This document shows positions 1 to 10,084 of a stretch of 64,000 bases of DNA, in pieces. Position 1 is the stretch's first letter; every line of letters starts with the position of its first letter. The translations under genes were made by a program, and so were the position numbers. The stretch comes from DASQFQ01 sp963811595 (GTDB lineage Bacteria; Actinomycetota; Thermoleophilia; Solirubrobacterales; Solirubrobacteraceae): contig CAWERW010000004.1 of assembly GCA_963811595.1 (NCBI GenBank), positions 62,001 through 126,000 on the forward strand, read 5' to 3'. The notes under the pieces are model-generated. The model saw only the letters and a list, made by a program, of their open reading frames with translations. It had not been told where the DNA came from and did not search any database.

Positions 1-701
1 AGCATCGCGTCGAGCCGCACGTGGCCGTTGCAGCGCACGCACGGGTTCGGCGTCTCCCCCTCCGCGTGTCCGGCCAGCCACGGCTCGACCACGCCGGCCC
101 GGAACTCCGGGCGCAGGTCGAGCGTGAAGTGCGGCATGCCCATCCCGTGCGCGAGCGCGCGGGCGACCCGCACCGCGTGCGCCGAGCAGCACGAGGCCGA
201 GGCGTCGTTCGCCTCGTCGGCCCACAGCTCGAGCGTCACCGCCACCGGCTCGCCGCCCGTCCGCAGCGCCGCCACGGCGGAGTCGACCCCGCCGCTCATC
301 GCCACGAGCGTCCGCGTGTCCGAGGGCTCCAGCGCCGCCCCCGCGCGCACCGCCACGCCCAGCGCGCGGTGCAGCGCGTCCGCCGCCAGCTCGGCGGCGT
401 GCAGCTTGCCCGGCGACAGCCCGCCGAGCTCATCCGCGATCGCGTGCGTCCCGACGCGTGCCGCGTCGAGCACGCGCGCCCCGCGCACGAGCGCGACGAC
501 CGCCGAGCCGGCGGCCGTCACCGCGCCGCAGCCGGCGGCCTCGAAGCCCGCCTCGGCGACACGCTCACCTTCCACGCGCAGCGAGATCGAGACGAGGTCG
601 CCACAGGCGGCGCCGCCGGCGGCTCCGCTCGAAGCGCCGGCGGGCCGATGCCCGTACCCCTGCGGGAACTGCAGGTGCTCTCTGAACTGCTCAGCGCTCA
701 C
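1..701 (-). CDS. mnmA: IscU-like domain fused to tRNA 2-thiouridylase MnmA (3' end outside window)
   Basis: The visible 233 residues hold two domains. Residues 1 to about 115 look like an IscU/SufU iron-sulfur scaffold, with CGD at Cys33 and a GCG motif at Cys58. The third scaffold cysteine position reads LHA (Ala102) instead of LHC. From about residue 130 the MnmA PP-loop ATPase begins, with SGGVDSA near 136 and the first catalytic cysteine in ETPNPCVRCN near 221. MnmA makes 2-thiouridine at tRNA position 34 in the cytoplasm. The GTG start lies 22 bases after the preceding gene's stop; no strong ribosome binding site is visible, so the exact start is less sure. The rest of MnmA lies beyond base 1. 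Confidence 0.88.
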   Translation of the reverse strand, partial: MSAEQFREHLQFPQGYGHRPAGASSGAAGGAACGDLVSISLRVEGERVAEAGFEAAGCGAVTAAGSAVVALVRGARVLDAARVGTHAIADELGGLSPGKLHAAELAADALHRALGVAVRAGAALEPSDTRTLVAMSGGVDSAVAALRTGGEPVAVTLELWADEANDASASCCSAHAVRVARALAHGMGMPHFTLDLRPEFRAGVVEPWLAGHAEGETPNPCVRCNGHVRLDAM

Positions 702-723
702 GCGCCGAGTGTAGGCAGCGTGC

Positions 724-1785
724 CTAGAAGCAGCTGAGGCCGTGCGTGCCGTGCTTCGCGAGGAACTTGTCCTCGTTGCGGTCCATCTTGCGGTCCGCCG
801 CCCGGAGGATGCTGGCCGACTTCGCGGGATTCGCCTTGGCCTCGTTCATGGACTTGGCCACGATCGCGGTGTTGTCCACGCCGCCGCGGTAGAAGTCGCG
901 GTGGAACTTCGCGTGCTTCTTGGGCGGCTTGACCCCGCGGACCTTGGCGTCGCTGTCGACGCTGATCGCGTGGAGGCCGGCGAGGAACGCGGGCACCGCG
1001 GCGGCAGACGTGGGCTGCGCGAGCGCCTTCGACTGCTGCTCGGCCGACACGCAGATCGCGTCGAGCTGGCGGAAGTAGGGATCCTTGATCGTGCTGCCGC
1101 CCGAGGAGCGCAGCGCGTCGACGACGGCCTGGTCGATCGTCTTCGCATCGACGTACCCGACCAGCGTCTCCGCCTTCAGGTTGCGGTCGATGATGACGAC
1201 GGTCGGCGACTGGTCGACGCTGACGCCGCGCGTGATCGCCTGGTAGCGCCCGACCGACTTGATCCAGTGCGCGTCGACGAAGACCTGCTTGCCGTAGCGG
1301 TCGACGCGATCGAGCTCGCGGCGCACGGCCTTGTCGTCGTAAGAGCGGTTGTTGTAGAAGAGCAGCGCCAGCACCTTGCGGTTCTTGACGGGGCGGCGCA
1401 CGTCCTTCGGCAGGCTGCGCAGCGCCTCCTTGGTGAGGGCCGGCGGGGCCGCGGTCTCGCCCGTGGCGGGCGCGGCGGTGGCGGGGTTCGTGTTCACGCC
1501 GGTGGCCGGGTCGGCGGCGACGCCACCCTCGGTCTCGGCGATCGCGCCACCGGCGGCGGCGTCGGCGCGGGCGGCGGCGGTGTCAGCGCCGCGGACGGCC
1601 TGGTTCACGGCGGAGCCGGGCTTGGAGTTGGTCTGGGCGTTCGGGTCCTTCGCGGGCACCGTCGACGCGGCCGGGGGAGCGGCGGGCACCGCCTCCTCCT
1701 TGGGCCGGAGGAACAAGAAGTATGCGGCGCAGAGGCCGATGACGGCGACGAGGAGGATGCGAATCGGCGGCGAGATCTGGCTCAT
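724..1785 (-). CDS. Membrane-anchored protein with a thioredoxin-fold-like C-terminal domain
   Basis: This 353-residue protein starts with a short cytoplasmic stub and one membrane helix (about residues 8-27, ending FLFLRPKEE). An Ala/Pro/Thr-rich linker runs to about residue 120. The globular part (about 125-240) contains VLALLFYNN, VDAHW and SPTVVIIDRN, a pattern resembling thioredoxin-like folds, but no CXXC pair is present, so redox activity is unlikely. The C-terminal 80 residues are rich in Lys and His. It sits between aspS and mnmA on the same strand and may be co-transcribed with them. Its function is not recognised. Confidence 0.75.
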   Translation of the reverse strand: MSQISPPIRILLVAVIGLCAAYFLFLRPKEEAVPAAPPAASTVPAKDPNAQTNSKPGSAVNQAVRGADTAAARADAAAGGAIAETEGGVAADPATGVNTNPATAAPATGETAAPPALTKEALRSLPKDVRRPVKNRKVLALLFYNNRSYDDKAVRRELDRVDRYGKQVFVDAHWIKSVGRYQAITRGVSVDQSPTVVIIDRNLKAETLVGYVDAKTIDQAVVDALRSSGGSTIKDPYFRQLDAICVSAEQQSKALAQPTSAAAVPAFLAGLHAISVDSDAKVRGVKPPKKHAKFHRDFYRGGVDNTAIVAKSMNEAKANPAKSASILRAADRKMDRNEDKFLAKHGTHGLSCF

Positions 1786-1820
1786 GTCTCACCCCCTATC
1801 GGCAGACGCGCGCCCCGTCC

Positions 1821-3589
<1,769 letters not shown>

Positions 3590-3593
<4 letters not shown>

Positions 3594-4837
3594 AGGGCTT
3601 TGCCCCCGCGGATGTGATGCATGACCGTGTCCGGCTCCACCGTCTTCTGCTCCCCGCTCTCCATGTCCCTGAGGGAGGTCCCCTCCTCACCCAGGATCGC
3701 AACGAAGCGGGCCCCGGCGCGGTCCGCCTGCTTGAGCTGGCCCTTGAGCGAGCGGCCGCCGAGCTCGAGCCGGGCGGCGTAGCCGGCGCGGCGCGCGTCG
3801 GCGGCGAGGCGGAAGGCGGCGGCCGCGTACTCGGGCGCGGCGTAGGCGACGTAGAGGTCGAGCGGCGGCGGCGCGACGGGCGGCGGCGGAGACGCGAGCA
3901 GGATCCGCTCGACGCCGGCCGCCCAGCCCATGCCGGGGGTCGGCGCACCGCCGATGACCTCCATCAGGCCGTCGTAGCGGCCGCCGCCGCCGACGCCGCT
4001 CTGGGCGCCGAGCGCGTCGGAGGTGAACTCGAACACCGTGCGCGTGTAGTAGTCGAGCCCGCGCACGAGCGTCGGGTCGACCTCGTAGCCGACGCCGGCG
4101 CCGTCGAGCAGCGCCTTGACGGTCTCGAAGTGCTCGCGGTCCTCGTCGGTCAGGTGGTCGAGCAGCAGCGGGGCGCCGCGCATCACCTCGCGTGTACCGG
4201 GGTGGTCGGCGTCGAACGCGCGCAGCGGGTTGAGGTCGATGCGCGCGCGCACGTCCTCGGACAGCTCGGCCTCGTGCGCGCGCAGGTGGTCCTGGAGGTC
4301 GCGGCGGTAGGTCTCGCGCGTGGCCGGCGTGCCGAGGCTGCCGAGCCGCAGCCGCAGCCCGCGCGCGCCGACCGCCTCGAGCAGCTCGGCCAGCAGCAGG
4401 ATCAGCTCGGCGTCGACGCCCGGGTCGTCGGAGCCGATCGCCTCCGCCCCGACCTGCCAGAACTGGCGGAAGCGCCCGGCCTGCGGGCGCTCGCGGCGGT
4501 AGTAGGCGCCGAGGTACCACAGCTTCACGGGCTGCGGGAGCTTGTGCATCCCGTGCTCGAGGTAGGCCCGGCACACCGGCGCGGTGCCCTCGGGGCGCAG
4601 CGTCAGCGACTCGCCCGGCCCCTCGTCGAGCGTGTACATCTCCTTCTGCACGACGTCGGTGGACTCCCCCACCCCGCGCGCGAACAGCTCCGTGGCCTCG
4701 AAGGTCGGCGTCTCGATGCGCGTGTAGCCGGCGCGCTCGAGGATGCGGCGGGCGTGCGCCTCAAGCGCGCTGCGCGCGAGCGCGTCGTCGCCCAGCACGT
4801 CGAAGGTGCCGCGCGGGGCCTGGATCTTGGGGCTCAC
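3590..4837 (-). CDS. hisS: Histidyl-tRNA synthetase
   Basis: This class II synthetase (415 residues) charges tRNA-His. It begins with the family-typical IQAPRGTFDVL, has motif 2 (YYRRERPQAGRFRQFWQ), the histidine-binding LVRGLDYYTRTVFEF, motif 3 (GMGWAAGVERIL) and a C-terminal anticodon-binding domain. Translation starts at GTG. It is the first gene of the hisS-aspS pair, and its upstream DNA carries several strong inverted repeats that could form a leader structure. Confidence 0.96.
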
Positions 4838-5041
4838 GCGCGCTCAGTCTATGAGCGCGCGTGAGTGGGCGCTCACCTCGTCGGTGTGCTCGTGACGTTG
4901 CACTCGAAAGACCGCTCGCCGGCGCCGCCAGGCAAGGACGCAGACCCGAAGGAATACCCCTGGTATTTCGAGTGGTCGAGGACGATGCCTGGCGGTGATC
5001 GGCGAGCGCCGATTTCGGGTGGAACGTTGCGGGCAGGCCGA
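4838..5041. repeat. Intergenic cluster of inverted repeats upstream of hisS
   Basis: No gene is seen here. A perfect 10-bp inverted repeat CCGCCAGGCA (4925-4934) / TGCCTGGCGG (4986-4995) encloses a smaller dyad AATACC-CCT-GGTATT (4953-4967). A further hairpin, ATCGGCG-AG-CGCCGAT, lies at 4998-5013, and CGCGCTCA/TGAGCGCG lies just upstream of the hisS start. Read on the minus strand these follow the CAP-domain gene and precede hisS, so they could end one transcript or form the hisS leader. No T-run follows any of them. Confidence 0.5.
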
Positions 5042-5686
5042 CTAGCAGCGGCGGCGCCCGAAGTCCGCCGTGTAGGTCGCGCCCGCGCCCGCGGCGCCCG
5101 CGGCGCCCGGCGTGCCGGGCGCGATCCCGACGCCTACCTCGCGGAACGAGGCGCCGAGCAGGATCGGCCGGTGGGAGGCGCTCCGCATCCACCCCGCGAC
5201 GCGCGAGGCCGGGGTGCCGGAGGCGCCGGCTCCCCACGCGATCGTCTCGCCGGCCGACCACGTGCAGCCACGCCCGACGTAGCCGACGATCCGCAGGCGG
5301 TCGATGAACGTGCGGCCGCTGAGCGACGTGTGCCCGAAGTACCCCCGGTGGACCATGTCGAGCGAATGACGATGCGCCGCGCGGATCAGCCTCGTGTTGG
5401 CGCGCACCGGCGCCAGCCCGCGCTGCTTGCGCTCGACATTGATCAGGCAGATCGTGACGCGCGCGGGCCCGCCCGCGCACGCGGCGGCGCGCGCGGTGGA
5501 GGCGCCGGCGTCGAGGAACGCGGCGGACACCGGGGCCACCGCGACCATCATCGCCGCCGTGTGCGCACGCCGCTTGCGGCGGCGTGCCTCCGATACGCGT
5601 TCGGCCCTGCCTGTGGCGCGCAGCATCGCCAGCGCCAGGATCAAGAGGAGCAGCCAGCACGCGAGGAACAGCGTGATCACGCTCAT
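5042..5686 (-). CDS. Membrane-anchored CAP (SCP/PR1) domain protein
   Basis: The protein of 214 residues has one N-terminal membrane helix (VITLFLACWLLLLILALAML) and a basic stretch. A CAP domain follows from about residue 75, with NVERKQRGL, the helix HRHSLDMVHRGYFGH and GETIAWG. CAP-domain proteins are usually exported, and many have unknown roles in the cell envelope. The ATG at 5686 is preferred over an upstream start because GGGGAGG lies just before it. A long structured leader lies upstream. It is separated from hisS by a repeat-rich spacer. Confidence 0.85.
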   Translation of the reverse strand: MSVITLFLACWLLLLILALAMLRATGRAERVSEARRRKRRAHTAAMMVAVAPVSAAFLDAGASTARAAACAGGPARVTICLINVERKQRGLAPVRANTRLIRAAHRHSLDMVHRGYFGHTSLSGRTFIDRLRIVGYVGRGCTWSAGETIAWGAGASGTPASRVAGWMRSASHRPILLGASFREVGVGIAPGTPGAAGAAGAGATYTADFGRRRC

Positions 5687-5855
5687 GGAGAGAACCTCCC
5701 CTGCCAAGGGGTTCGCGGAGTGCTGAACCGTGTCCTCGGTCAAGCGGTTCCGCGACTCGCGGCTTCTCCCCGACTCGTCGCAGAGGGCTGGTTCCCCCTG
5801 CGAGCAGAACTAAACCTGCAGGAGAAATCGTTTGGTCAGCGATACTGACCAAACG
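5687..5855 (-). promoter_or_regulatory. Structured 5' leader of the CAP-domain gene
   Basis: On the minus strand this region opens with a perfect 11-bp stem, CGTTTGGTCAG / CTGACCAAACG with a 5-base loop (5829-5855). It continues through a GGGGGAACC block and further short stems to the GGGGAGG ribosome binding site. CAP-domain genes in actinobacteria can be preceded by c-di-AMP (ydaO-type) riboswitches, which contain GGGGGAACC-like blocks, but other hallmark segments are not clear here. It is listed as a structured leader, not as a called riboswitch. Confidence 0.35.
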
Positions 5856-5897
5856 GGGCTCAAGTCACGGACGACTTCAGCCGTAGAGGTGATGACT

Positions 5898-5980
5898 GGG
5901 GCGCACCGATGAGGCCCCGGCCGACCAGCCAGTGTCCTCTGGCTGCTTCTCAACCCGGTCGGGGCCTCATCCGTGCGCCC
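5898..5980. other. Long imperfect stem-loop between CAP and MBL-fold genes
   Basis: Arms of about 26 bp (5898-5923 and 5955-5980) pair with two or three mismatches; the core pairing is GATGAGGCCCCG with CGGGGCCTCATC. An internal hairpin CAGCCAG/CTGGCTG sits in the loop. A separate hairpin CTGCCGG-TTT-CCGGCAG follows near 5997-6013. The elements lie downstream of the minus-strand hydrolase gene, so a terminator-like role is possible, but no T-run follows. Confidence 0.5.
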
Positions 5981-6078
5981 GAGCGTGCCGGGCAGTCTGC
6001 CGGTTTCCGGCAGTCAGGGGTATTGGCCATCCGTCCAGTTCGCGTCGAAAAGCTGACGCGGACCGGGCGGTGCGTCGC

Positions 6079-6723
6079 TCAGCTGCGGGGAGCGAGCTCG
6101 CGCAGGAACGGGTTGGTGGCCCGCTCTTCACCAATGGACGTGACGCCCATGTGGCCGGGGTACACCGTCGTCTCGTCCGGCAGGCGCTCGACGAGGTCGG
6201 CGAGCGTGCGCATCAGCGTCTGCGTGTCGCCGCCCGGGAGGTCCGTGCGCCCGACCGAGCCCTGGAAGAGCACGTCGCCGGAGAACACGGCCTGCTCGGC
6301 CGGGATCGAGTAGGTCACGTGACCGGGCGAGTGGCCCGGCGTGAAGAGCACGTCGATCTCGAGGCCGGCGAGCTCGAGCTTCTCGCCGCCGGAGACGAGC
6401 TCGTCGGCGTCGTAGGACTCGAACGGCCCGAAGCCCGGCCACGGGACGAAGCTCATGATGTCGGCGAGCACGCCCTTCTCCAGCTCGGGGCAGTAGACCG
6501 GCGCGCCGGTGTGGCGCGCGAGCGGGGCGACCGCGCCGACGTGGTCGAAGTGCGTGTGGGTGAGGAGGATCGCGGTGACGGTGTAGTCGCGCTCCTCCAG
6601 CGCGGCGATCAGGCGCTCGGCCTCCTCGCCGGGGTCGACCACGATCGCCTCGCGGCCCCCGTCGCGGGCGGCGAAGAAGCAGTTCTCCGCGACCGGGCCG
6701 ACCGTGAACCCGTGGACCTCCAC
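6079..6723 (-). CDS. Metallo-beta-lactamase-fold hydrolase (glyoxalase II-like)
   Basis: This 214-residue cytoplasmic enzyme carries the binuclear metal motif THTHFDH (His56, His58, Asp60, His61), then TPGHSPGHV, FSGDVLF and YPGHM. These match the glyoxalase II-like branch, which hydrolyses thioesters such as S-lactoyl-thiols. The exact substrate cannot be read from the sequence. It follows the small membrane-protein gene by one base, so the two are probably co-transcribed. Confidence 0.9.
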   Translation of the reverse strand: MEVHGFTVGPVAENCFFAARDGGREAIVVDPGEEAERLIAALEERDYTVTAILLTHTHFDHVGAVAPLARHTGAPVYCPELEKGVLADIMSFVPWPGFGPFESYDADELVSGGEKLELAGLEIDVLFTPGHSPGHVTYSIPAEQAVFSGDVLFQGSVGRTDLPGGDTQTLMRTLADLVERLPDETTVYPGHMGVTSIGEERATNPFLRELAPRS

Positions 6724-6724
6724 G

Positions 6725-7078
6725 TCACTCCTTCGGCTTGTTGAACCGCTTGTACATCCAGCTGTCGAACATGTAGCCGAGCGGGATGTAGATCAGCATC
6801 GCCAGCAGGCAGATCACGATCGCCTGGCTGGGCGGGACGTCGTCCTGGAAGAGCCCGATCTGGGTCAGCACGAACAGCAGGACGGACGCCGCGGCGGCGC
6901 GGATGATCGCCTTGTTCCAGGTCGGCGGCTGGGCGAGCCGCTCGCGGCGGGCGCTCGCGCGATCGGTCTTCTTCGCCTGCGCCGGATCGGGCTTGCGGCC
7001 CGTGCGCCCGCGCGCCTCGATCGTGCCGGCGGCGTTGCCGCGGTGCTTGGAGCGGCGCTTGCGCTTGGTCTGGGCCAT
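6725..7078 (-). CDS. Small basic two-helix membrane protein
   Basis: The protein has 117 residues: a strongly basic, disordered N-terminal half (KRKRRSKHRG) followed by two predicted membrane helices (about 58-73 and 81-103) and a basic tail. It resembles conserved hypothetical proteins of actinobacteria, with no function that can be read from the sequence. It ends one base before the MBL-fold hydrolase starts and begins three bases after the formiminotransferase stop, so the genes appear to share a transcript. Confidence 0.75.
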   Translation of the reverse strand: MAQTKRKRRSKHRGNAAGTIEARGRTGRKPDPAQAKKTDRASARRERLAQPPTWNKAIIRAAAASVLLFVLTQIGLFQDDVPPSQAIVICLLAMLIYIPLGYMFDSWMYKRFNKPKE

Positions 7079-7081
7079 GGC

Positions 7082-7945
7082 CTAGGAGTCTAGGTAATCC
7101 TCGAGCGTGCGGGGATTCCGCAGCGGGACGCCGAGGCCGGCGAGCGCGGCGGCCGGAGCGAGGCCGACGAGCTCCGCCCCCGCGACGGCCGCGTGGCGCG
7201 CGACGGCGGCCACGACCTGCGCCGCGGTGGTGAGCGTGTGGTCCTCGATGTTGGTCGACACCTGCGTCGTGCCCGTGCTCTCGAGGCGCAGCCCGAGCGC
7301 GCGCACGCCCGGCAGCCCCTCGGGGCCGCCCTCGCGGATCGCGGCGGCGATGTCCCGCGCCTGCGCGAGCGTCGCGGGCGGCGCGAGCTCGACGTTGAAG
7401 GCGACGAGCGGCGGGCGCGCGGCGACGAGCGTCGCGCCGGCGGTCGGGTGCGGCGCCGGCGGACCGTAGTCGGGCGCGAGGCCCTCGAGCGCGCCGGGGC
7501 GCCTGAGGCGCGCGCGCGTGCGCCCGCCCGCGAGCGCGCCGTAGAGGTAGACCGGCAGGTGCAGGTCGGTCGCGAGCCGCTGCGCGACCAGCAGCGCCTC
7601 CGCGACGGCGGCGCCCCGCTGGGCGGGCTCGCGGTAGACGACGGGCGCGACGTCGACCGCTCCCACGCGCGGGTGCGCGCCCGCGTGCGCGCGAAGATCG
7701 ATCCGCTCGACCGCCTCGCGCGCGCCTTCCAGCAGCGCTTGGTGGAGCACGCCCGGCGCCCCGGCGAGCGTGAACACCGAGCGATGGTGGTCGGCGTCGG
7801 TGTGGACGTCGAGCACGCGCGCGCCGCCGGTGGTGAACGCGGCGCCGATCGCGTCGAGGGTCGCCGCGTCGCGGCCCTCGGAGACGTTGGGGACCGCGAG
7901 CAGCAGCAGCGTCAGTGGACCGGGGTCGTGGCGACGATCCGCCAC
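7082..7945 (-). CDS. ftcD: Glutamate formiminotransferase
   Basis: This is the formiminotransferase domain alone (about 280 residues), without the cyclodeaminase found in longer FTCD proteins. It transfers a formimino group between formiminoglutamate and tetrahydrofolate. Family signatures are AVPNVSEGRD at the start, DHHRSVFTLAG, HAGAHPRVGAVDVAPVV and STNIEDH. The start is uncertain: the first usable GTG is at 7945 and adds about ten unlikely residues, whereas homologues usually start close to LLAVPNVSEG. That would fit a CTG at 7915 overlapping the preceding stop codon. It is translationally coupled to the Tim44-like gene in either case. Confidence 0.88.
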   Translation of the reverse strand: MADRRHDPGPLTLLLLAVPNVSEGRDAATLDAIGAAFTTGGARVLDVHTDADHHRSVFTLAGAPGVLHQALLEGAREAVERIDLRAHAGAHPRVGAVDVAPVVYREPAQRGAAVAEALLVAQRLATDLHLPVYLYGALAGGRTRARLRRPGALEGLAPDYGPPAPHPTAGATLVAARPPLVAFNVELAPPATLAQARDIAAAIREGGPEGLPGVRALGLRLESTGTTQVSTNIEDHTLTTAAQVVAAVARHAAVAGAELVGLAPAAALAGLGVPLRNPRTLEDYLDS

Positions 7946-9291
7946 GGCGTGGCGGGGTCGTCGCCGAGCGCGAGCGTCCAGCGCTCCGTGAACGTCGTCG
8001 CGTGGTCCTTCGAGCCGTCGAGCACCGCCGCGGTGTCGCGATCCTCGAGGTAGCGACGGCCGTTGAGCTCGGCCTCGACGGCGAAGGTCCGCGCCTCGGC
8101 GTCGAGCGCCACGATCCGCAGCGCGTCGAGCCGCGGCCCGCGGACGACCAGGCGGGTCTCCTCCCCGCGCGGGTACAGCAGCGCGTGCGCGGCCTCGGGG
8201 GTGGCGGCGCGCTCGAGCGCCGCGTCGGGCCCGTCGACCGCCTCCGCCCACGCGGCGACCGCCCGGCGCGCGGCGGCCTCCAGCACGTCGGGAGAGAAGC
8301 GCCCGTCGACCACCGACAGGTCGAGCGCCTGCATGCGCGCGTCGCCCGCGTAGTCGACGTCGACGATCTCCGCGATCGCGCTGTCCGGAACGGCGTCGGC
8401 GACGGCGAGCTCGGTCAGCGCCTCGTCGTGCATGCGCGCATCGTCGGACCACGGCGAGGCGACGATCGGCGCGTCGAGGTGGTGCAGGCCCTCGGCGTCC
8501 TGCTCGATCGAGTGCAGGATCCAGCGGTCGCCCACGCGGCCGAGCGTCCAGTACTCCGCCAGCGTCGTGTACTCGCTGCTCGAGTCGTTGCGGGTGATCG
8601 CGTTCCCGTTCGCGTCGACCACCACGTCGCGCAGCCAGGCGGTGACGCGGACGACGACGCGGTCCTCCGTGTCGTCCTCGCGGTTGGTCAGCCCGACGTA
8701 CTCGACGTCCGGGCCCCGCTTGATCTCGCACACGTTGTGCCAGCCCTTGCGGTCGAAATCGTCGAGCCGCAGCACCCACTCCCGGTGCAGGTCGGGGCCG
8801 AGGTGGCCGGCGAGCGCGGCGCGGTCGCGATCGGTCCACGCCTTGACGATCGCGCGGTGCAGGTCGGCGGCCTCCTGCCTGACCTGGTCGGCGGCGAAGT
8901 GCGCATCGTCGCCGGCCGCCTCGGCCGACGCCAGCTCGACCTGCGCGACGCGGGCGCGGCGCTTCTTGCGCTGGCGCAGCGCGGCGATCGTGCCGAGGCC
9001 GAACATCGCGAGGAAGATCGCGGCGAAGATCAGGAACCCGAACAGGCTGATGCCCCCGCCGGAGCCGGTGCCGCCGCTCGAGCCGCCGCCGCCGGAGAAG
9101 CCGCCGCCGCCCCCTCCCCCACCGCCGCCACCGCCGCCGCCGAAGCCCGACGAGCCGCCGCCGGGCGCGGCGAGCGAGTCGACCGCGAGCAGGAGGCCGA
9201 CGAGGACCACGAGCGACAGCGTGGGCAGCAGGAGCGTCAGGCGTGCGCGCACGGGTTGGAGTATCGCGCAGCCACACGGCGGGAATAGCAA
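7912..9291 (-). CDS. Tim44-like domain membrane protein with polyglycine linker
   Basis: The 459-residue protein has an N-terminal hydrophobic segment (TLLLPTLSLVVLVGLLLAV), a Gly/Ser-rich linker with a run of about 14 glycines, and a second membrane helix (about 90-115) followed by a basic stop-transfer. Then comes a Tim44-like domain (about 140-275, containing WTDRDRAALAGHLGPDLHREW and YWTLGRVGDRWILHSIEQD). A further soluble domain fills the C-terminus. Similar bacterial proteins have no settled role. The start could also be the GTG 13 codons downstream. The stop overlaps the likely ftcD start. Confidence 0.8.
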   Translation of the reverse strand: MLFPPCGCAILQPVRARLTLLLPTLSLVVLVGLLLAVDSLAAPGGGSSGFGGGGGGGGGGGGGGFSGGGGSSGGTGSGGGISLFGFLIFAAIFLAMFGLGTIAALRQRKKRRARVAQVELASAEAAGDDAHFAADQVRQEAADLHRAIVKAWTDRDRAALAGHLGPDLHREWVLRLDDFDRKGWHNVCEIKRGPDVEYVGLTNREDDTEDRVVVRVTAWLRDVVVDANGNAITRNDSSSEYTTLAEYWTLGRVGDRWILHSIEQDAEGLHHLDAPIVASPWSDDARMHDEALTELAVADAVPDSAIAEIVDVDYAGDARMQALDLSVVDGRFSPDVLEAAARRAVAAWAEAVDGPDAALERAATPEAAHALLYPRGEETRLVVRGPRLDALRIVALDAEARTFAVEAELNGRRYLEDRDTAAVLDGSKDHATTFTERWTLALGDDPATPWRIVATTPVH

Positions 9292-9316
9292 GGCTGGGCG
9301 CGTCGTCCTTCAGGAC

Positions 9317-9685
9317 ATGCTCACCTACTCCTCCCTCTCCGGCGCCCTCGCGGCCGAGCGCGAGCGCGAGCTGCGCGAGAAGGCGCGCGGCGCATGGACA
9401 CGCCGCCAGCGCGGCGAGCTCAAGCTCCGCGAGGCCACGGCCGACGACGCCGCGGCGCTGCACCGCCTCGCCCGCCTCGACTCCCGCGGCCGCCCGCCGG
9501 CCGGGCGCCTGATCGTCGCCGAGGACGGCGGCGAGGTCGTGGCCGCGGTGGCGGTCGAGACCGGCGACGCGATCGCCGACCCGTTCCGCCCGACCGCGGC
9601 GATCGTCGCGCTGCTGCGCCTGCGCGCCAACCCGGTCTCCCGCGGCAGGCGCCTCGGCCGTCGCCGCCTGGCGTTCGGGTCCTAG
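9317..9685 (+). CDS. Small GNAT-like protein of unknown role
   Basis: The 122-residue product has a basic helical N-terminus (about 1-35), then LKLREATADDAAALHRLARLDSR and GRLIVAEDGGEVVAAVAVETG. These look like the first half of a GNAT acetyltransferase fold, with no acetyl-CoA-binding half. It sits directly upstream of tRNA-Met and is divergent from the Tim44-like gene. The short form may be a complete accessory protein rather than a truncation, but no activity can be assigned. Confidence 0.6.
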   Translation: MLTYSSLSGALAAERERELREKARGAWTRRQRGELKLREATADDAAALHRLARLDSRGRPPAGRLIVAEDGGEVVAAVAVETGDAIADPFRPTAAIVALLRLRANPVSRGRRLGRRRLAFGS

Positions 9686-9698
9686 ACTCCAGAACCCC

Positions 9699-9772
9699 GC
9701 CGGAGTAGCTCAGTCGGTTAGAGCAGCGGAATCATAATCCGCGTGTCGGGGGTTCGAGTCCCTCCTCCGGCA
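9699..9772 (+). tRNA. tRNA-Met (anticodon CAT, elongator-like)
   Basis: A complete cloverleaf is visible: acceptor GCCGGAG/CTCCGGC with discriminator A, D-arm GCTC/GAGC, anticodon stem GCGGA/TCCGC with loop ATCATAA, and T-arm GGGGG-TTCGAGT-CCCTC. The anticodon is CAT. The paired first base and the lack of three G-C pairs in the anticodon stem argue against the initiator type. An Ile2 (lysidine) tRNA is the alternative. CCA is not encoded. Its 3' part is the attachment target repeated downstream. Confidence 0.95.
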
Positions 9773-10084
9773 TGGGAAGTGCCTGCAAATGGGCACTTTC
9801 GCGCGCGGGAGGACATGCGGAATCGATCCCGCGTGTCCAGCCGTAACGCGCGCGCCATTTGGCGCTGGCGCGTGCGACGGTGCGGGGCGCGCTGACAATT
9901 GTGTCCCCCGCGTGTCCCCCCAGATCGGCGGGTGTGACCAGGCGGTGGGCCTGGGGGTTGTGGCGCGCGGCGCGAGCGCGTCGCGGTCGGCGACGGCTGT
10001 GGCGTCCCACGTGAACAGGAGCGCGGCAGCAGCACTGTCGCTTCCGTGTGTGATTGCAGGAGCGCCGGCGGCGCCGTGGTCTTG
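9773..10084. other. Left flank of tRNA-Met integration array, with probable integrase tail remnant
   Basis: No intact gene is present. The shared flank begins GGAAGTGCCTGCAAAT. An inverted repeat around 9817-9832 (GCGGAATCGATCCCGC) follows about 45 bases after the tRNA. Near 9895-9920 lies TGACAATTGTGTCCCCC, which read on the minus strand gives Gly-Asp-Thr-Ile-Val, a tail that recurs in diverged form after the other tRNA copies. This fits the 3' end of a lost tyrosine integrase. It ends at the flavin reductase gene. Confidence 0.6.

Noticed and set aside
5687..5743. Upstream start of the CAP-domain protein at 5743
   Set aside because: The internal ATG has a strong GGGGAGG and a natural membrane-helix start; the upstream 19 residues look like leader translation.
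5744..5860. c-di-AMP riboswitch call
   Set aside because: GGGGGAACC is present but the other hallmark segments are not convincing, so only a structured leader is listed.
9710..9898. Minus-strand frames ending RRRDSNPRHADYDS or EEGLEPPTRGL at tRNA copies
   Set aside because: These are translations of tRNA-Met sequence and are known annotation artefacts, not proteins; only their upstream integrase-like tails are considered.
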